From NCBI GenBank assembly GCA_015491865.1, contig WFVD01000013.1, forward strand, positions 150,074 through 214,073: a stretch of DNA of 64,000 nt. Reading direction: 5' to 3'. A model generated the notes under the pieces. That model searched no databases. It was not told the DNA's origin and saw only the letters and a list, made by a program, of their open reading frames with translations. Positions 8,412 through 16,626 of this stretch are shown one piece after another. The position numbers and the translations under genes are program-made. How positions within the stretch are numbered: position 1 is the stretch's first letter; each line of letters begins with the position of its first letter. The stretch is from Gammaproteobacteria bacterium (GTDB lineage: Bacteria > Pseudomonadota > Gammaproteobacteria > SZUA-140).

Positions 8412-8418
8412 CACACCG

Positions 8419-9141
8419 TTGCAAACTGAAACGCTCAATCCTCAAAGGCTCACCGAGATCTTTACCGCGCTCGGTGGCGCCTTTGTGACCCCGCCTGCCT
8501 CTATCGCAGCAAAGTTAAAAAATATCAAAGCGATTGTCTTCGACTGGGATGGTGTCTTCAACGACGGCTTCAAAGGGGACGGGCAGCCCAGTATTTTTAG
8601 TGAAGCGGACTCCATGGGCACCAATATGCTGCGCTACGGTTTATGGCGACAGAATGATGAACTCCCTGTTGCCGCGATTATCAGTGGTGAACAGAACCTG
8701 ACCGCTCAGCACTTCGCAACGCGTGAACATTTTCATCACGTCTACCTGGGTATCCCAGATAAACGTGAAGCGCTGAAACACCTCTGTGCAACTCAGGGCA
8801 TCAATCCTGAGAACGTCGCTTTTGTGTTTGATGATGTTAACGACCTCGGCATGGCGGCGCAGTGTGGCTTGCGCCTGATGGTCAAGCGCAAGGCGGGAGC
8901 GCTGCTACACAACTATGCCATTAGCCATGACTGCTGTGACTATATCATGGCCAACTGTGGATCGAATCACGCCGTGCGTGAGGCGATGGAGTTGATGCTG
9001 GGGTTTATCGGTAATTTTGATGCCGTCATCGATTCACGCACGCGCTATGATGAGATGTATAGAAGCTACTTTGAGCTGCGCCAGTCAACCCGGACAAAAA
9101 ACTTCCGTACCAGTGGCGATAAGATTATGATGGCGGTTTAA
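8419..9141 (+). CDS. KdsC-like HAD phosphatase
   Basis: This is a HAD subfamily phosphatase of the KdsC type (KdsC removes phosphate from Kdo-8-phosphate). Motif I is FDWDGVFNDG (41-50, nucleophile Asp42 and acid Asp44). Motif II is AAIISG (Ser89), the lysine is in GIPDKREAL (Lys115), and motif IV is FDDVNDLGM (137-145). The C-terminal segment with HAVREAMELML matches the KdsC tail. At 240 residues it is longer than KdsC (about 185): there are about 35 extra residues at the N-terminus and an extension at the C-terminus. No in-frame ATG lies before motif I, so a TTG at 8419 is assumed; the true start is uncertain. It ends in a 17 bp convergent overlap with the GT2 gene. Its likely substrate is the product of the neighbouring KdsA-type synthase. 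Confidence 0.82.
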   Translation: MQTETLNPQRLTEIFTALGGAFVTPPASIAAKLKNIKAIVFDWDGVFNDGFKGDGQPSIFSEADSMGTNMLRYGLWRQNDELPVAAIISGEQNLTAQHFATREHFHHVYLGIPDKREALKHLCATQGINPENVAFVFDDVNDLGMAAQCGLRLMVKRKAGALLHNYAISHDCCDYIMANCGSNHAVREAMELMLGFIGNFDAVIDSRTRYDEMYRSYFELRQSTRTKNFRTSGDKIMMAV

Positions 9142-9916
9142 CCGCTTTAGCGGCGGGTGCAGCAGGTTGCGCGCGAGACCACAGATCCGCATACTTCACA
9201 AAGGTTGAATGGGCCGACAGCAGCGCCAGCAGAAAGCCCTGCGGACCATCAAGGAAACCGCGCTTCACCAGGTACATCTTGATGAAACAGCCCACGCCGT
9301 GAGTGAGTGCCTGAAGTAACGTCCCCCTGCGACCTTCTTGCTGCCGCTCCTGCGCCCACTCATCGGCATAATTTGCAGACTTCACCAGATAGTGTTTCAT
9401 GTCACGGTAAGTGAAATGAAGCAGATCGCCCTTGAGGTAGTGCTTCTGTACCCCGTCATCGAGGATTAGTTTTTCATGCACGCGGTGATCACCATAGCGC
9501 GCCTTGCAGCGAGGGTAGAGACGAATTTTATGTTCAGGGTACCAGCCACTGTGGCGAATAAAACGCCCAAAACACCACGGCAAGATGGGTACCAGGTAGA
9601 CATTCTGCTGCTGGTTAGCCGCAACCGTCGCTTCAATCGACTGACGCAATTCAGGTGTCACATGCTCATCGGCATCAATCATAAAGATCCAGTCACCAGT
9701 TGCATGTTGCTGCGCGCGCTGACGCTGCACCCCGAACCCCTGCCAGTCAGCTTCAACAAAAACCTTATCGGTGTAACGCCGCGCTATGACCACACTATCA
9801 TCTTCGCTGCCACCATCCAGCACCACAATCTCATCGACCCACGCGAGCAGTGAGAGGCATTCGGCTAATATTAACGCCTCGTTTTTGACAATCAGAACGG
9901 CTGAAAGAGTCGCCAT
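9125..9916 (-). CDS. Glycosyltransferase family 2, WaaE/KdtX-like
   Basis: This 263-residue GT-A enzyme resembles WaaE (LPS core beta-1,4-glucosyltransferase acting on heptose I). It starts with LSAVLIVKNEALILAECL and has the donor-binding VLDGGSEDDS (about 32-41), the metal-binding MIDADEHVTPEL (about 78-89) and VHEKL after a Tyr/His-rich segment. A second hydrophobic stretch near the C-terminus (GVGCFIKMYLVKRGFLDG, then FLLALLSA) would associate with the membrane. Its ATG overlaps the stop of the ligase gene upstream by one base, so the two are co-translated. It ends in a convergent overlap with the KdsC-like gene. The exact sugar transferred cannot be read from sequence. Confidence 0.88.
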   Translation of the reverse strand: MATLSAVLIVKNEALILAECLSLLAWVDEIVVLDGGSEDDSVVIARRYTDKVFVEADWQGFGVQRQRAQQHATGDWIFMIDADEHVTPELRQSIEATVAANQQQNVYLVPILPWCFGRFIRHSGWYPEHKIRLYPRCKARYGDHRVHEKLILDDGVQKHYLKGDLLHFTYRDMKHYLVKSANYADEWAQERQQEGRRGTLLQALTHGVGCFIKMYLVKRGFLDGPQGFLLALLSAHSTFVKYADLWSRAQPAAPAAKAVKPPS

Positions 9917-11151
9917 CAGCGCTTCGCCTCATGTACTTTTCTCACATGCCAGGAAAAGAAGACGACCAGATAGAGCAGAAAGATCGATGAAAAATTCCCT
10001 TTCAAAAAGGTTGAGGCATCTGTCACGGAAAAAGCCATAAAACCCGCTAGAAAGATAACCCCCAACATCGCGCTAGCTGGCGAGAGCATTCGCGTGCTAA
10101 AAAAGAGGTAGAGCGGGTATAACAGCATTGCCATAAAGACCACGAAACCGACAACCCCTCTAGAGGCCAACACATCTAAATAAGCACTATGAGCATGGCC
10201 TGCCTTCACGCCTGTCGCATGCACCAGCCCTTTATCTGCATAGTCATCTGCGACCTGTTCAAAATTTCCTCGGCCAACCCCAACAAATGGTGCCTGCTTG
10301 AATATCAGAATTGCCGTTCGCCAGATCTCAAGACGCTGAACATTACCAAGCAGGTCACCCTCATAGGAGGCCATGTCTTCAATCGACAGATAGGTTTCGA
10401 CATCAGTCACAACACGATCTACCCTCTTTTGCACACTATCAACACTGTTATAAACAACCGTTACCCCTAGCCCTACAGCAACAAAAGCGATAAGGAGGTG
10501 CTGGCGACGAAGTGACATCGACAACCAGACAACCACCATCACCATTAACCCGACATAGGCACCACGCGAACCGGAGAGCGCAACTGCAAATAGTGCAGAG
10601 AGAGAGAGCAGCGGTAGAACCCACCTGGCCCACCCCCCTCGCTTGTCGCCTGTTTGCCACATAGCTAATACCAATACGGCAATCATTGCAGCAAAAGGTC
10701 CAAATAAATTCGGGCTATAAACCCCCTCAGCTCGATAGAGATTCAGTACATAAATATCACAGTAAGCCTGCAGACCAAGCAGCAGTGTCGCCAGAACACA
10801 CCCCTTCAGTAACCAGCGCGCTGCATCAGGTAACTGGCGCAATAGTAGATAGACTGGGACTGCGGCCAGGTAACGAATCTCAACGCCCAGATAGCGTGTC
10901 TGTAATTCCGTCCAGCCATTCACTAGCGCAGATAATATAAACGTCGCAAAGTAGGCCGCCAGCAGATAGAGCATCATTCGCTCTTCCGGATAGAGCTGGT
11001 AGTTCATCTTATTAAAGAGGCAGGGCAGCGAGATCAGAAAGATGATGATAAAAATCCCGCTGAACCAGTGATCAAGACTAACACCCAGAAGAGGGAATAA
11101 AAACAGCAGTGCGTAAATCGTACGCTCGCGCCAGATGGCGATGCTGGCCAT
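9916..11151 (-). CDS. O-antigen ligase family membrane protein (WaaL/Wzy_C)
   Basis: This roughly 411-residue polytopic protein has about eleven hydrophobic segments and a large loop between about residues 240 and 330 holding GVGRGNFEQV and a HATG..AGHAHSAYLDVL stretch, typical of the Wzy_C ligase domain. WaaL proteins join undecaprenyl-linked O-antigen to lipid A-core at the periplasmic face; the loop with conserved Arg and His carries activity. I place the start at the ATG at 11151; the longer frame opens with TTG at 11196 and would add a polar stretch overlapping the waaF end. It lies 23 bp after waaF and overlaps the GT2 start by one base. A Wzy polymerase cannot be excluded, but the LPS-core context favours ligase. 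Confidence 0.85.
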   Translation of the reverse strand: MASIAIWRERTIYALLFLFPLLGVSLDHWFSGIFIIIFLISLPCLFNKMNYQLYPEERMMLYLLAAYFATFILSALVNGWTELQTRYLGVEIRYLAAVPVYLLLRQLPDAARWLLKGCVLATLLLGLQAYCDIYVLNLYRAEGVYSPNLFGPFAAMIAVLVLAMWQTGDKRGGWARWVLPLLSLSALFAVALSGSRGAYVGLMVMVVVWLSMSLRRQHLLIAFVAVGLGVTVVYNSVDSVQKRVDRVVTDVETYLSIEDMASYEGDLLGNVQRLEIWRTAILIFKQAPFVGVGRGNFEQVADDYADKGLVHATGVKAGHAHSAYLDVLASRGVVGFVVFMAMLLYPLYLFFSTRMLSPASAMLGVIFLAGFMAFSVTDASTFLKGNFSSIFLLYLVVFFSWHVRKVHEAKR

Positions 11152-11174
11152 CACTGAGAAGTTTTCTGATGCTG

Positions 11175-12203
11175 CTACCACCTCACACTCCGGCAATACT
11201 CAAAGACGCTCTCCACCGAGATATCATACAGACATTGCAGCGTTTTCTTGGGACATTCGCGCTCAAAACAGGGGCTACAGTCAAGCCTCGCATAACAGAT
11301 GTCAGCAGATGCAGTCAGTGGTGGGGTGTAGTCAGGTGTCGATGAACCGTAGAGTGCGATCACATGACACCCGGTTGCAGCCGCAACATGCATCAACCCG
11401 GAATCATTGCAGACCACCAGTTTGCACAGCGCAAGCAGATCAACCACATCGACCAGTTTCGTTTTTCCGGCTAGGTCAACTACCCCAGGTGCAGCCGCTT
11501 CAATCGCTGCACAACTCGTGTGATCTTTCTGTGAACCAAACAGCCACACCTGGTAGCCAGCGGCCAGCAGCCGCCTGGCAAGTTCGCCATAGTATTCAAT
11601 CGGCCAGCATTTAGCCGGGCCATACTCAGCCCCCGGCATAAAACCGACCACCGGCCGTTCGGTATTCAGTGCCAGGCGCGTGAGCAGCTCCGACTGGTTT
11701 GCCGGCTCGACCCTCAACTGTGGCTGCGGGATCTCAGCCGGTGGCAGCGGGGTATCTTCACTCAAACCCAGTGTGACATGGCGCTGTACGGTCTGTGTCA
11801 GGCGTGATTTATCAAGCTGCCGAATATCGTTCAACAGGCCGTAGCGCATTTCACCGCGATAGCCGATGCGCTGCGGAATCTTTGCAGCGGCAGGTACCAC
11901 TGCCGATTTCCATGATCGCGGGATAACGATCGCCTGATCGTAGCAGCGCGGCCGTAGCGAGCAACCCAGACGGTAGCGCACCCCTAATTCAAACTGCCCC
12001 TGACCCAGCGGCATCTCGATATAGTCGTTGACCTCTGCCATCCGCCCCAGCAACTCACCCGACCATCGCGGAGCGACCACATCGATGACGACGCCGGGGT
12101 ATCGCTGCTGTAGCGTCATAAAGAGGCTCTGCGCCATCACCATGTCGCCAACCCATGACGGACCAACTACCAGGATACGCTGCGCCACTGCTGACCCCAT
12201 CAT
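11175..12203 (-). CDS. waaF: ADP-heptose:LPS heptosyltransferase II
   Basis: This 342-residue GT9 enzyme is a clear WaaF, which adds the second L-glycero-D-manno-heptose to the inner core. Landmarks are RILVVGPSWVGDMVMAQSL (about 9-27), VVGFMPGAEYGPAKCWP (about 212-228), the donor site LVVCNDSGLMHVAAATG (about 270-286) with ALYGSSTPDYTPPL, and the C-terminal CSPCFERECP cysteine cluster typical of WaaF. Start Met is at 12203 or 12200 (adjacent ATGs). It is preceded by hldD and hldE on the same strand, which make its ADP-heptose donor, and followed by the ligase and GT2 genes, giving one heptose-to-ligation operon. Confidence 0.95.
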   Translation of the reverse strand: MMGSAVAQRILVVGPSWVGDMVMAQSLFMTLQQRYPGVVIDVVAPRWSGELLGRMAEVNDYIEMPLGQGQFELGVRYRLGCSLRPRCYDQAIVIPRSWKSAVVPAAAKIPQRIGYRGEMRYGLLNDIRQLDKSRLTQTVQRHVTLGLSEDTPLPPAEIPQPQLRVEPANQSELLTRLALNTERPVVGFMPGAEYGPAKCWPIEYYGELARRLLAAGYQVWLFGSQKDHTSCAAIEAAAPGVVDLAGKTKLVDVVDLLALCKLVVCNDSGLMHVAAATGCHVIALYGSSTPDYTPPLTASADICYARLDCSPCFERECPKKTLQCLYDISVESVFEYCRSVRW

Positions 12204-12234
12204 TAAGCGTTTAGTGTAGGTGTAGCGTAAGCGT

Positions 12235-13182
12235 TCAACGATTCAACCACGCTAAATAGGCATGAACCCCCTCTTCAACTGTCTTGAAGTCGGCACAGTA
12301 CCCCGCAGTGCGTAGCGCACTCATGTCGGCCTCGGTAAAACTCTGGTAGCGCCCTTTGAGGTGGTCGGGAAAAGGAATATATTCAAGTCTGCCTTTATTG
12401 TGATAACTGATCACCGCATTGGCAACATCATTAAAACTCTGGCTGCGCCCGGTACCCAGATTGAAGATTCCGGAGCAGCCCGGATTATCGAAACACCACA
12501 GATTCACATCAACCACATCACTAACATAGATGAAGTCGCGGCGCTGCTCGCCGTCGCCATAACCATCACTCCCTTCAAATAACTTTACTACACCATCACC
12601 CGCCAGTAGCTGATTATTCAGATGAAAGGCGACGCTCGCCATGCTCCCCTTATGCTGTTCACGTGGGCCGTAGACATTAAAATAGCGAAAACCGACCACC
12701 TGGCTCTCGGCGCTGGGCAAAATACGGCGTACATACTGATCAAACAGAAACTTGGAGTAACCATAGACATTCAACGGCTCTTCAAACTGTCGCGCTTCTT
12801 TAAAGTTAGGGCCAGCACCATAAACAGAGGCAGATGAGGCGTAGAGATAGGGTATTTTCTGCTCCAGACAGTAGTGCAGTAGCCTCTTCGAATATTCGAA
12901 GTTGTTGCGCATCATATATTTGCCATCCCACTCTGTCGTCGCGGAGCAGGCACCTTCGTGAAAGATCGCATCCACCTCAAGCGGGAAACTTTTACCGCTC
13001 TCGATAAAAGCAAGAAAGTCATCTTTATCCCAGTAATCGGCAATTTCACAGTCGGCGATATTGCGGAACTTAACTCCGTCTTTGAGATCATCCACTACCA
13101 GAATATCTTCACGCCCGCGCTCATTCAGCGCCTTTACGATATTGCTGCCAATAAAACCCGCGCCGCCGGTCACAATGATCAT
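12235..13182 (-). CDS. hldD: ADP-L-glycero-D-manno-heptose 6-epimerase
   Basis: This 315-residue SDR epimerase (HldD/RfaD) converts ADP-D-glycero- to ADP-L-glycero-manno-heptose. The NAD(P)-binding [19 protein letters not shown] opens the protein; then comes the VVDDLKDG segment, and the catalytic Ser-Tyr-Lys set lies in YASSASVYG and [12 protein letters not shown] (about 140-151). [14 protein letters not shown] and the C-terminal [16 protein letters not shown] are characteristic of HldD. Length is normal. It lies 11 bp downstream of hldE, which makes its precursor, and 31 bp upstream of waaF, which uses its product. Confidence 0.97.
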   Translation of the reverse strand: MIIVTGGAGFIGSNIVKALNERGREDILVVDDLKDGVKFRNIADCEIADYWDKDDFLAFIESGKSFPLEVDAIFHEGACSATTEWDGKYMMRNNFEYSKRLLHYCLEQKIPYLYASSASVYGAGPNFKEARQFEEPLNVYGYSKFLFDQYVRRILPSAESQVVGFRYFNVYGPREQHKGSMASVAFHLNNQLLAGDGVVKLFEGSDGYGDGEQRRDFIYVSDVVDVNLWCFDNPGCSGIFNLGTGRSQSFNDVANAVISYHNKGRLEYIPFPDHLKGRYQSFTEADMSALRTAGYCADFKTVEEGVHAYLAWLNR

Positions 13183-13193
13183 CTATATAGCCC

Positions 13194-14645
13194 TCAAACC
13201 TGTTCTTTGTGCGCTGATTCAACACCATGCCGAATCGCATCAATTACATTCGTGGTTGAGCAGCCTTCAATGAAACTCAACACCTCAACGGTCCCGCCAT
13301 TGTCGATGACACATTGACCACCCGCGATCGCTTCCGGGCGGTAGTCGCCCCCTTTCACCAGCACATTGGGGATCACATCACAGATCAGCCGCTCTGGTGT
13401 CTCTTCAGAGAAGGGGACGACCCAGTCGACGCTCTCAAGCCCCGCCAGTACCGCCATCCGCTGAGAGAGGCTATTGACCGGGCGTTCAGGGCCTTTCAGC
13501 CGTTTAACTGACGCGTCATCATTCACCGCAACGATCAAACGGTCGCCCAGCTTGCGCGCCTCCGCCAGATAGGCGACATGCCCTGCATGCAGGATATCAA
13601 AGCAGCCGTTGGTCATCACCACTGTCTCACCATGTGACTGAGCATCTCTGACAAATGCTTCAAGACGTCGCTCATCCACCACGCCACGTTCAACCTCATC
13701 CTGCGCCCGCATCGCCAGCTGCAACTCCGCCACGGTGACGCTGGCAGTCCCGAGCTTGCCAACCACGACCCCGGCACCCAGGTTCGCCAGCGTGGTGGCG
13801 TCGGCCAGCGACTGCCCGGCAGCAACGGCGGCGGCCAGCACCGAAATCACGGTATCACCGGCTCCGGTCACATCATAAACCTCCTGTGCACGTGTCGGCA
13901 GATGCATCGCCGGTTTGCCTTCACTCAGCAACGTCATCCCTTTTTCACCACGCGTAATCAGCAGCGCCTCCAGCTCCAGCTCGGCGCGTAACCTCTCCCC
14001 TTTCTCAACCACGGTTTCATCGTTCGGACAGCCCCCGACCACCGCTTCAAATTCGGAGAGGTTTGGGGTGATCAATGTCGCACCTCGATATTTGCTGAAA
14101 TCTGACCCTTTTGGATCGACCATCACTGCTTTGTCCGCTGTGCGGGCGGCACAAATCAGAGCGCCCACCTCACTTAACGTCCCCTTGCCATAATCAGAGA
14201 GGACAACAACATCCACCTCAGTAAGGTGTGACTCATAGCGCCGCTGCATCGCCGCATAATCATGCCCGCTAAAAGAGTCCTCAAAATCGAGGCGGATCAG
14301 CTGTTGGTGACGACTCATGATACGCAGCTTGGTCACCGTGGTGTAGGCCGAATCCTGCTCAAAGGCACAGCGCACCCCGGCAGATTCCAGCCGCACCTGA
14401 AGCGCACTGGCCACCTCGTCGCAACCGGTCAGACCGATCACCATCGGGCTGCCTCCCAGTGTCGCGATGTTGAGGGCTACATTACCTGCGCCACCAGGGC
14501 GCTCTTCCGCATCACCAATCCGCACCACCGGCACCGGTGCCTCGGGTGAAATACGCGAGGTGTCGCCATACCAGTAACGGTCCAGCATCAGGTCGCCAAC
14601 CACGAGAACCCTGGCGGTATCAAAGGAGGGGATATTAACTTTCAT
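13194..14645 (-). CDS. hldE: Bifunctional D-glycero-beta-manno-heptose-7-phosphate kinase / heptose-1-phosphate adenylyltransferase
   Basis: This 483-residue protein has both HldE domains. The N-terminal ribokinase-like kinase (about 1-320) shows [34 protein letters not shown] and the catalytic [15 protein letters not shown]. The C-terminal cytidylyltransferase-like domain (about 340-475) shows [18 protein letters not shown] with its HxGH nucleotide site and [11 protein letters not shown]. It phosphorylates heptose-7-phosphate at C1 and, after GmhB action, adenylylates heptose-1-phosphate. It heads the minus-strand operon hldE-hldD-waaF-ligase-GT2. GmhA and GmhB are not in the window. Confidence 0.97.
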   Translation of the reverse strand: MKVNIPSFDTARVLVVGDLMLDRYWYGDTSRISPEAPVPVVRIGDAEERPGGAGNVALNIATLGGSPMVIGLTGCDEVASALQVRLESAGVRCAFEQDSAYTTVTKLRIMSRHQQLIRLDFEDSFSGHDYAAMQRRYESHLTEVDVVVLSDYGKGTLSEVGALICAARTADKAVMVDPKGSDFSKYRGATLITPNLSEFEAVVGGCPNDETVVEKGERLRAELELEALLITRGEKGMTLLSEGKPAMHLPTRAQEVYDVTGAGDTVISVLAAAVAAGQSLADATTLANLGAGVVVGKLGTASVTVAELQLAMRAQDEVERGVVDERRLEAFVRDAQSHGETVVMTNGCFDILHAGHVAYLAEARKLGDRLIVAVNDDASVKRLKGPERPVNSLSQRMAVLAGLESVDWVVPFSEETPERLICDVIPNVLVKGGDYRPEAIAGGQCVIDNGGTVEVLSFIEGCSTTNVIDAIRHGVESAHKEQV

Positions 14646-14753
14646 AGTGCGTTACGCAATGGCGCTCTCTTTAATCTACATAGAGCGGTATATGATACCA
14701 ACCCACAGACGAGATTGCAGGCGTATCTATCTGTACAGAACAGGATAGGGGTA

Positions 14754-14759
14754 TATAAT
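14754..14759 (+). promoter_or_regulatory. Possible -10 element for the DUF6165 gene
   Basis: A TATAAT hexamer lies 33 bp upstream of the ATG at 14793 in the divergent 147 bp gap with hldE. No good -35 is found at 16-18 bp spacing (TTGCAG occurs 33 bp upstream, too far), so this is a weak prediction based on the -10 alone. Confidence 0.35.
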
Positions 14760-14792
14760 TAACACTTCGTCTAAATCTAATTCAGGAAGCAC

Positions 14793-15188
14793 ATGGATAT
14801 CCGCGTATCAGTCTCCGCAGGCGAATGCCTCGACAAAATCACCATTCTCGAAATCAAGGCGGCACAGATCAAGGATGCCGCCAAGCTGGTCAACATCAAC
14901 CACGAACTGAAAATCCTGCACGATATCTGTGCTGAGACACTGCCAAAAGAGATCGACATCAGCAATGAGATGGCGGAGCTAAAGTCAGTCAACGAAGCGC
15001 TGTGGAAGATCGAAGATGATATTCGTGACAAGGAGTTCGCCGGCGAGTTTGATCAACGTTTCATTGAGCTTGCCCGCTCTGTCTATATCACCAATGATAA
15101 ACGCGCGGCCATCAAACGCGTGCTCAATGAGAAACTGGGGTCAGAGCTGATCGAAGAGAAGTCTTACGCCGACTACCAGCAGAAATAA
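14793..15188 (+). CDS. DUF6165 family protein, function unknown
   Basis: This 131-residue soluble protein starts DIRVSVSAGECLDKITILEIK, a pattern I associate with the DUF6165 family found near LPS or glycan genes. It is rich in charged residues and predicted to be nearly all helical, with heptad-like spacing (about 20-110). There is no signal peptide and no recognisable catalytic motif. It is divergent from hldE and ends 1 bp before the end of the convergent zinc-finger gene. Its placement beside the LPS core operon suggests a role in glycan assembly, but that is context only. Confidence 0.8.
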   Translation: MDIRVSVSAGECLDKITILEIKAAQIKDAAKLVNINHELKILHDICAETLPKEIDISNEMAELKSVNEALWKIEDDIRDKEFAGEFDQRFIELARSVYITNDKRAAIKRVLNEKLGSELIEEKSYADYQQK

Positions 15189-15189
15189 C

Positions 15190-15387
15190 CTACCTCTTTA
15201 GCACATACTCTGCCCCGCAGTAGGGGCAGGTCGCTTCGCCTTTCTCTTCGATCTGCAGAAAAACCCGCGGGTGTGAATTCCACAGCGTCATGCCGTCCAT
15301 TGGGCAGTGCAGCGGCAGATCGGCCTCTGTCACTTCGTAGCGATTTTGCGCATTGGCTTCGATGGTTCCTTCAACTGCATTACTCAC
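15190..15387 (-). CDS. CHCC-type zinc-finger protein
   Basis: This 65-residue protein has the zinc-binding pattern of the zf-CHCC family: Cys (LHCPMDG), His (WNSHPRVFL) and the CPYCG pair near the C-terminus. The same fold occurs in mitochondrial complex I subunit NDUFS6; bacterial members are of unknown function and commonly lie next to ilvE in gammaproteobacteria. It is 44 bp downstream of ilvE on the same strand and so probably co-transcribed. Confidence 0.88.
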   Translation of the reverse strand: MSNAVEGTIEANAQNRYEVTEADLPLHCPMDGMTLWNSHPRVFLQIEEKGEATCPYCGAEYVLKR

Positions 15388-15431
15388 TGTGCATCTCCTC
15401 TATTCTATCAGTCTGTTGATGTTAACAGCCC

Positions 15432-16361
15432 CTAAACCAGCGTCAGCCATTCTGGGTGATCATCACGGCGGCCATGCACATAATCAAAATAGAGCGACTG
15501 CAGCTTCTCTGTGATCGGACCACGGCTGCCGCTGCCAATATCGCGCCCATCCACGACTCGGATCGGGGTGACCTCTGCGGCGGTGCCGGTAAAAAAGGCC
15601 TCGTCGGCAACATAAACCTCATCGCGCGTGATCTGTTTTTCACGCACTTCAATCCCCTGCTCATTCGCGATCTGCATGATCGTTGCGCGGGTGATGCCAT
15701 CGAGTGCGGCCGTTAATGTGGGCGTATAGAGGATTCCGTCACGCACCAGAAAGATGTTTTCGCCACTCCCTTCGGCCACGTAGCCTTCAGTATCAAGCAG
15801 CATCGCCTCATCGCAGCCACACTCCAGCGCCTCATTGAGCGCCAGAATAGAGTTGATGTAGGCACCGTTGGACTTCGCCTTACACATGGTGACATTAACA
15901 TGGTGGCGGTTATATGAAGAGGTGCGGACCTTAATCCCATGCTTCATATTCTCTTCACCCATATAAGAACCCCACGACCACGCCGCCACCATCACATGGG
16001 TGTTCAGATTATCGGCACGCAGCCCCATCCCTTCGGCACCATAAAAGCACATCGGGCGGATATAACCTGATTCCAGGTTATTGTCGCGCACCGCAGCACA
16101 GGTGGCAGCGTTGATGGTCTCTTTATCAAACGGCATCGGCATCTTTAGAATATGGGCCGAACGGAAAAGGCGATCAGTGTGCTCTTTGAGACGAAAAATC
16201 GCAGCCCCTTTGTCGGTCCTGTAGGCGCGCACCCCCTCGAAAACGCCCAGGCCATAGTGCAGTGTGTGGGTTAACACATGCACCTTCGCCTCGCGCCACG
16301 GGATCATCTCCCCGTCGAGCCAGATTACACCATCACGATCGTCCATATTTGCCATGCTCAT
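15432..16361 (-). CDS. ilvE: Branched-chain amino acid aminotransferase
   Basis: This 309-residue PLP fold-type IV transaminase performs the last step of Val, Leu and Ile synthesis. Landmarks are VHVLTHTLHYGLGVFEGVRAY near the N-terminus, the PLP-lysine in TMCKAKSNGAYINS (about 158-171), EGYVAEGSGENIFLV (about 193-207) and TLTAALDGITRATI (about 215-228). GTAAEVTPI near the end is also conserved. Several Met residues open the frame (16361, 16355, 16346); the first is kept. A MITE-like element separates it from glnE upstream on the same strand. Confidence 0.96.
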   Translation of the reverse strand: MSMANMDDRDGVIWLDGEMIPWREAKVHVLTHTLHYGLGVFEGVRAYRTDKGAAIFRLKEHTDRLFRSAHILKMPMPFDKETINAATCAAVRDNNLESGYIRPMCFYGAEGMGLRADNLNTHVMVAAWSWGSYMGEENMKHGIKVRTSSYNRHHVNVTMCKAKSNGAYINSILALNEALECGCDEAMLLDTEGYVAEGSGENIFLVRDGILYTPTLTAALDGITRATIMQIANEQGIEVREKQITRDEVYVADEAFFTGTAAEVTPIRVVDGRDIGSGSRGPITEKLQSLYFDYVHGRRDDHPEWLTLV

Positions 16362-16452
16362 AAACTACTGCCCATCACTCGATATATTCAAAGGGTGCCA
16401 ATTGTAGCCAAATCGCTAGCGCTTTTCACGAACTGAAACCAGTTTATTCACT

Positions 16453-16595
16453 GCGAGACCTTTGCACGAGCAGGAATTTTCTCCTCTGGCCAGGAAAAAG
16501 CGCGCGGCGTGAGGGCGTTTATCGCTATCAATGACCGGTTGAGTACGCTTTTAACACCGCCAGAAGGGAAAAATCAGTCGAACAAAGGTTTCGCT
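16453..16595. mobile_element. MITE-like element, copy 1
   Basis: A ~143 bp unit with imperfect terminal inverted repeats: left GCGAGACCTTTGCACGA and right (reverse complement) GCGAAACCTTTGTTCGA. It closely matches a second unit at 29420-29564 in the same orientation, differing by small indels and scattered substitutions. CTG flanks both ends, a possible 3 bp target duplication. It has no open frame of transposase size, so it would be non-autonomous. The inner sequence keeps a short conserved frame of about 20 codons in both copies, probably a remnant. It fills most of the 265 bp glnE-ilvE gap; nothing else is seen there. Confidence 0.75.
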
Positions 16596-16626
16596 GTTTT
16601 TCTTTCATGTGACAGCCGTACCAACT

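Noticed and set aside
9125..9141. Possible frameshift or misassembly at the convergent overlap of the KdsC-like and GT2 genes
   Set aside because: Both proteins end with plausible tails and the 17 bp overlap is compatible with normal tail-to-tail genes; no sign of a broken domain.
16362..16626. tRNA or small RNA in the ilvE-glnE gap
   Set aside because: No cloverleaf or anticodon arm could be formed; the repeat structure is fully explained by the MITE-like element.
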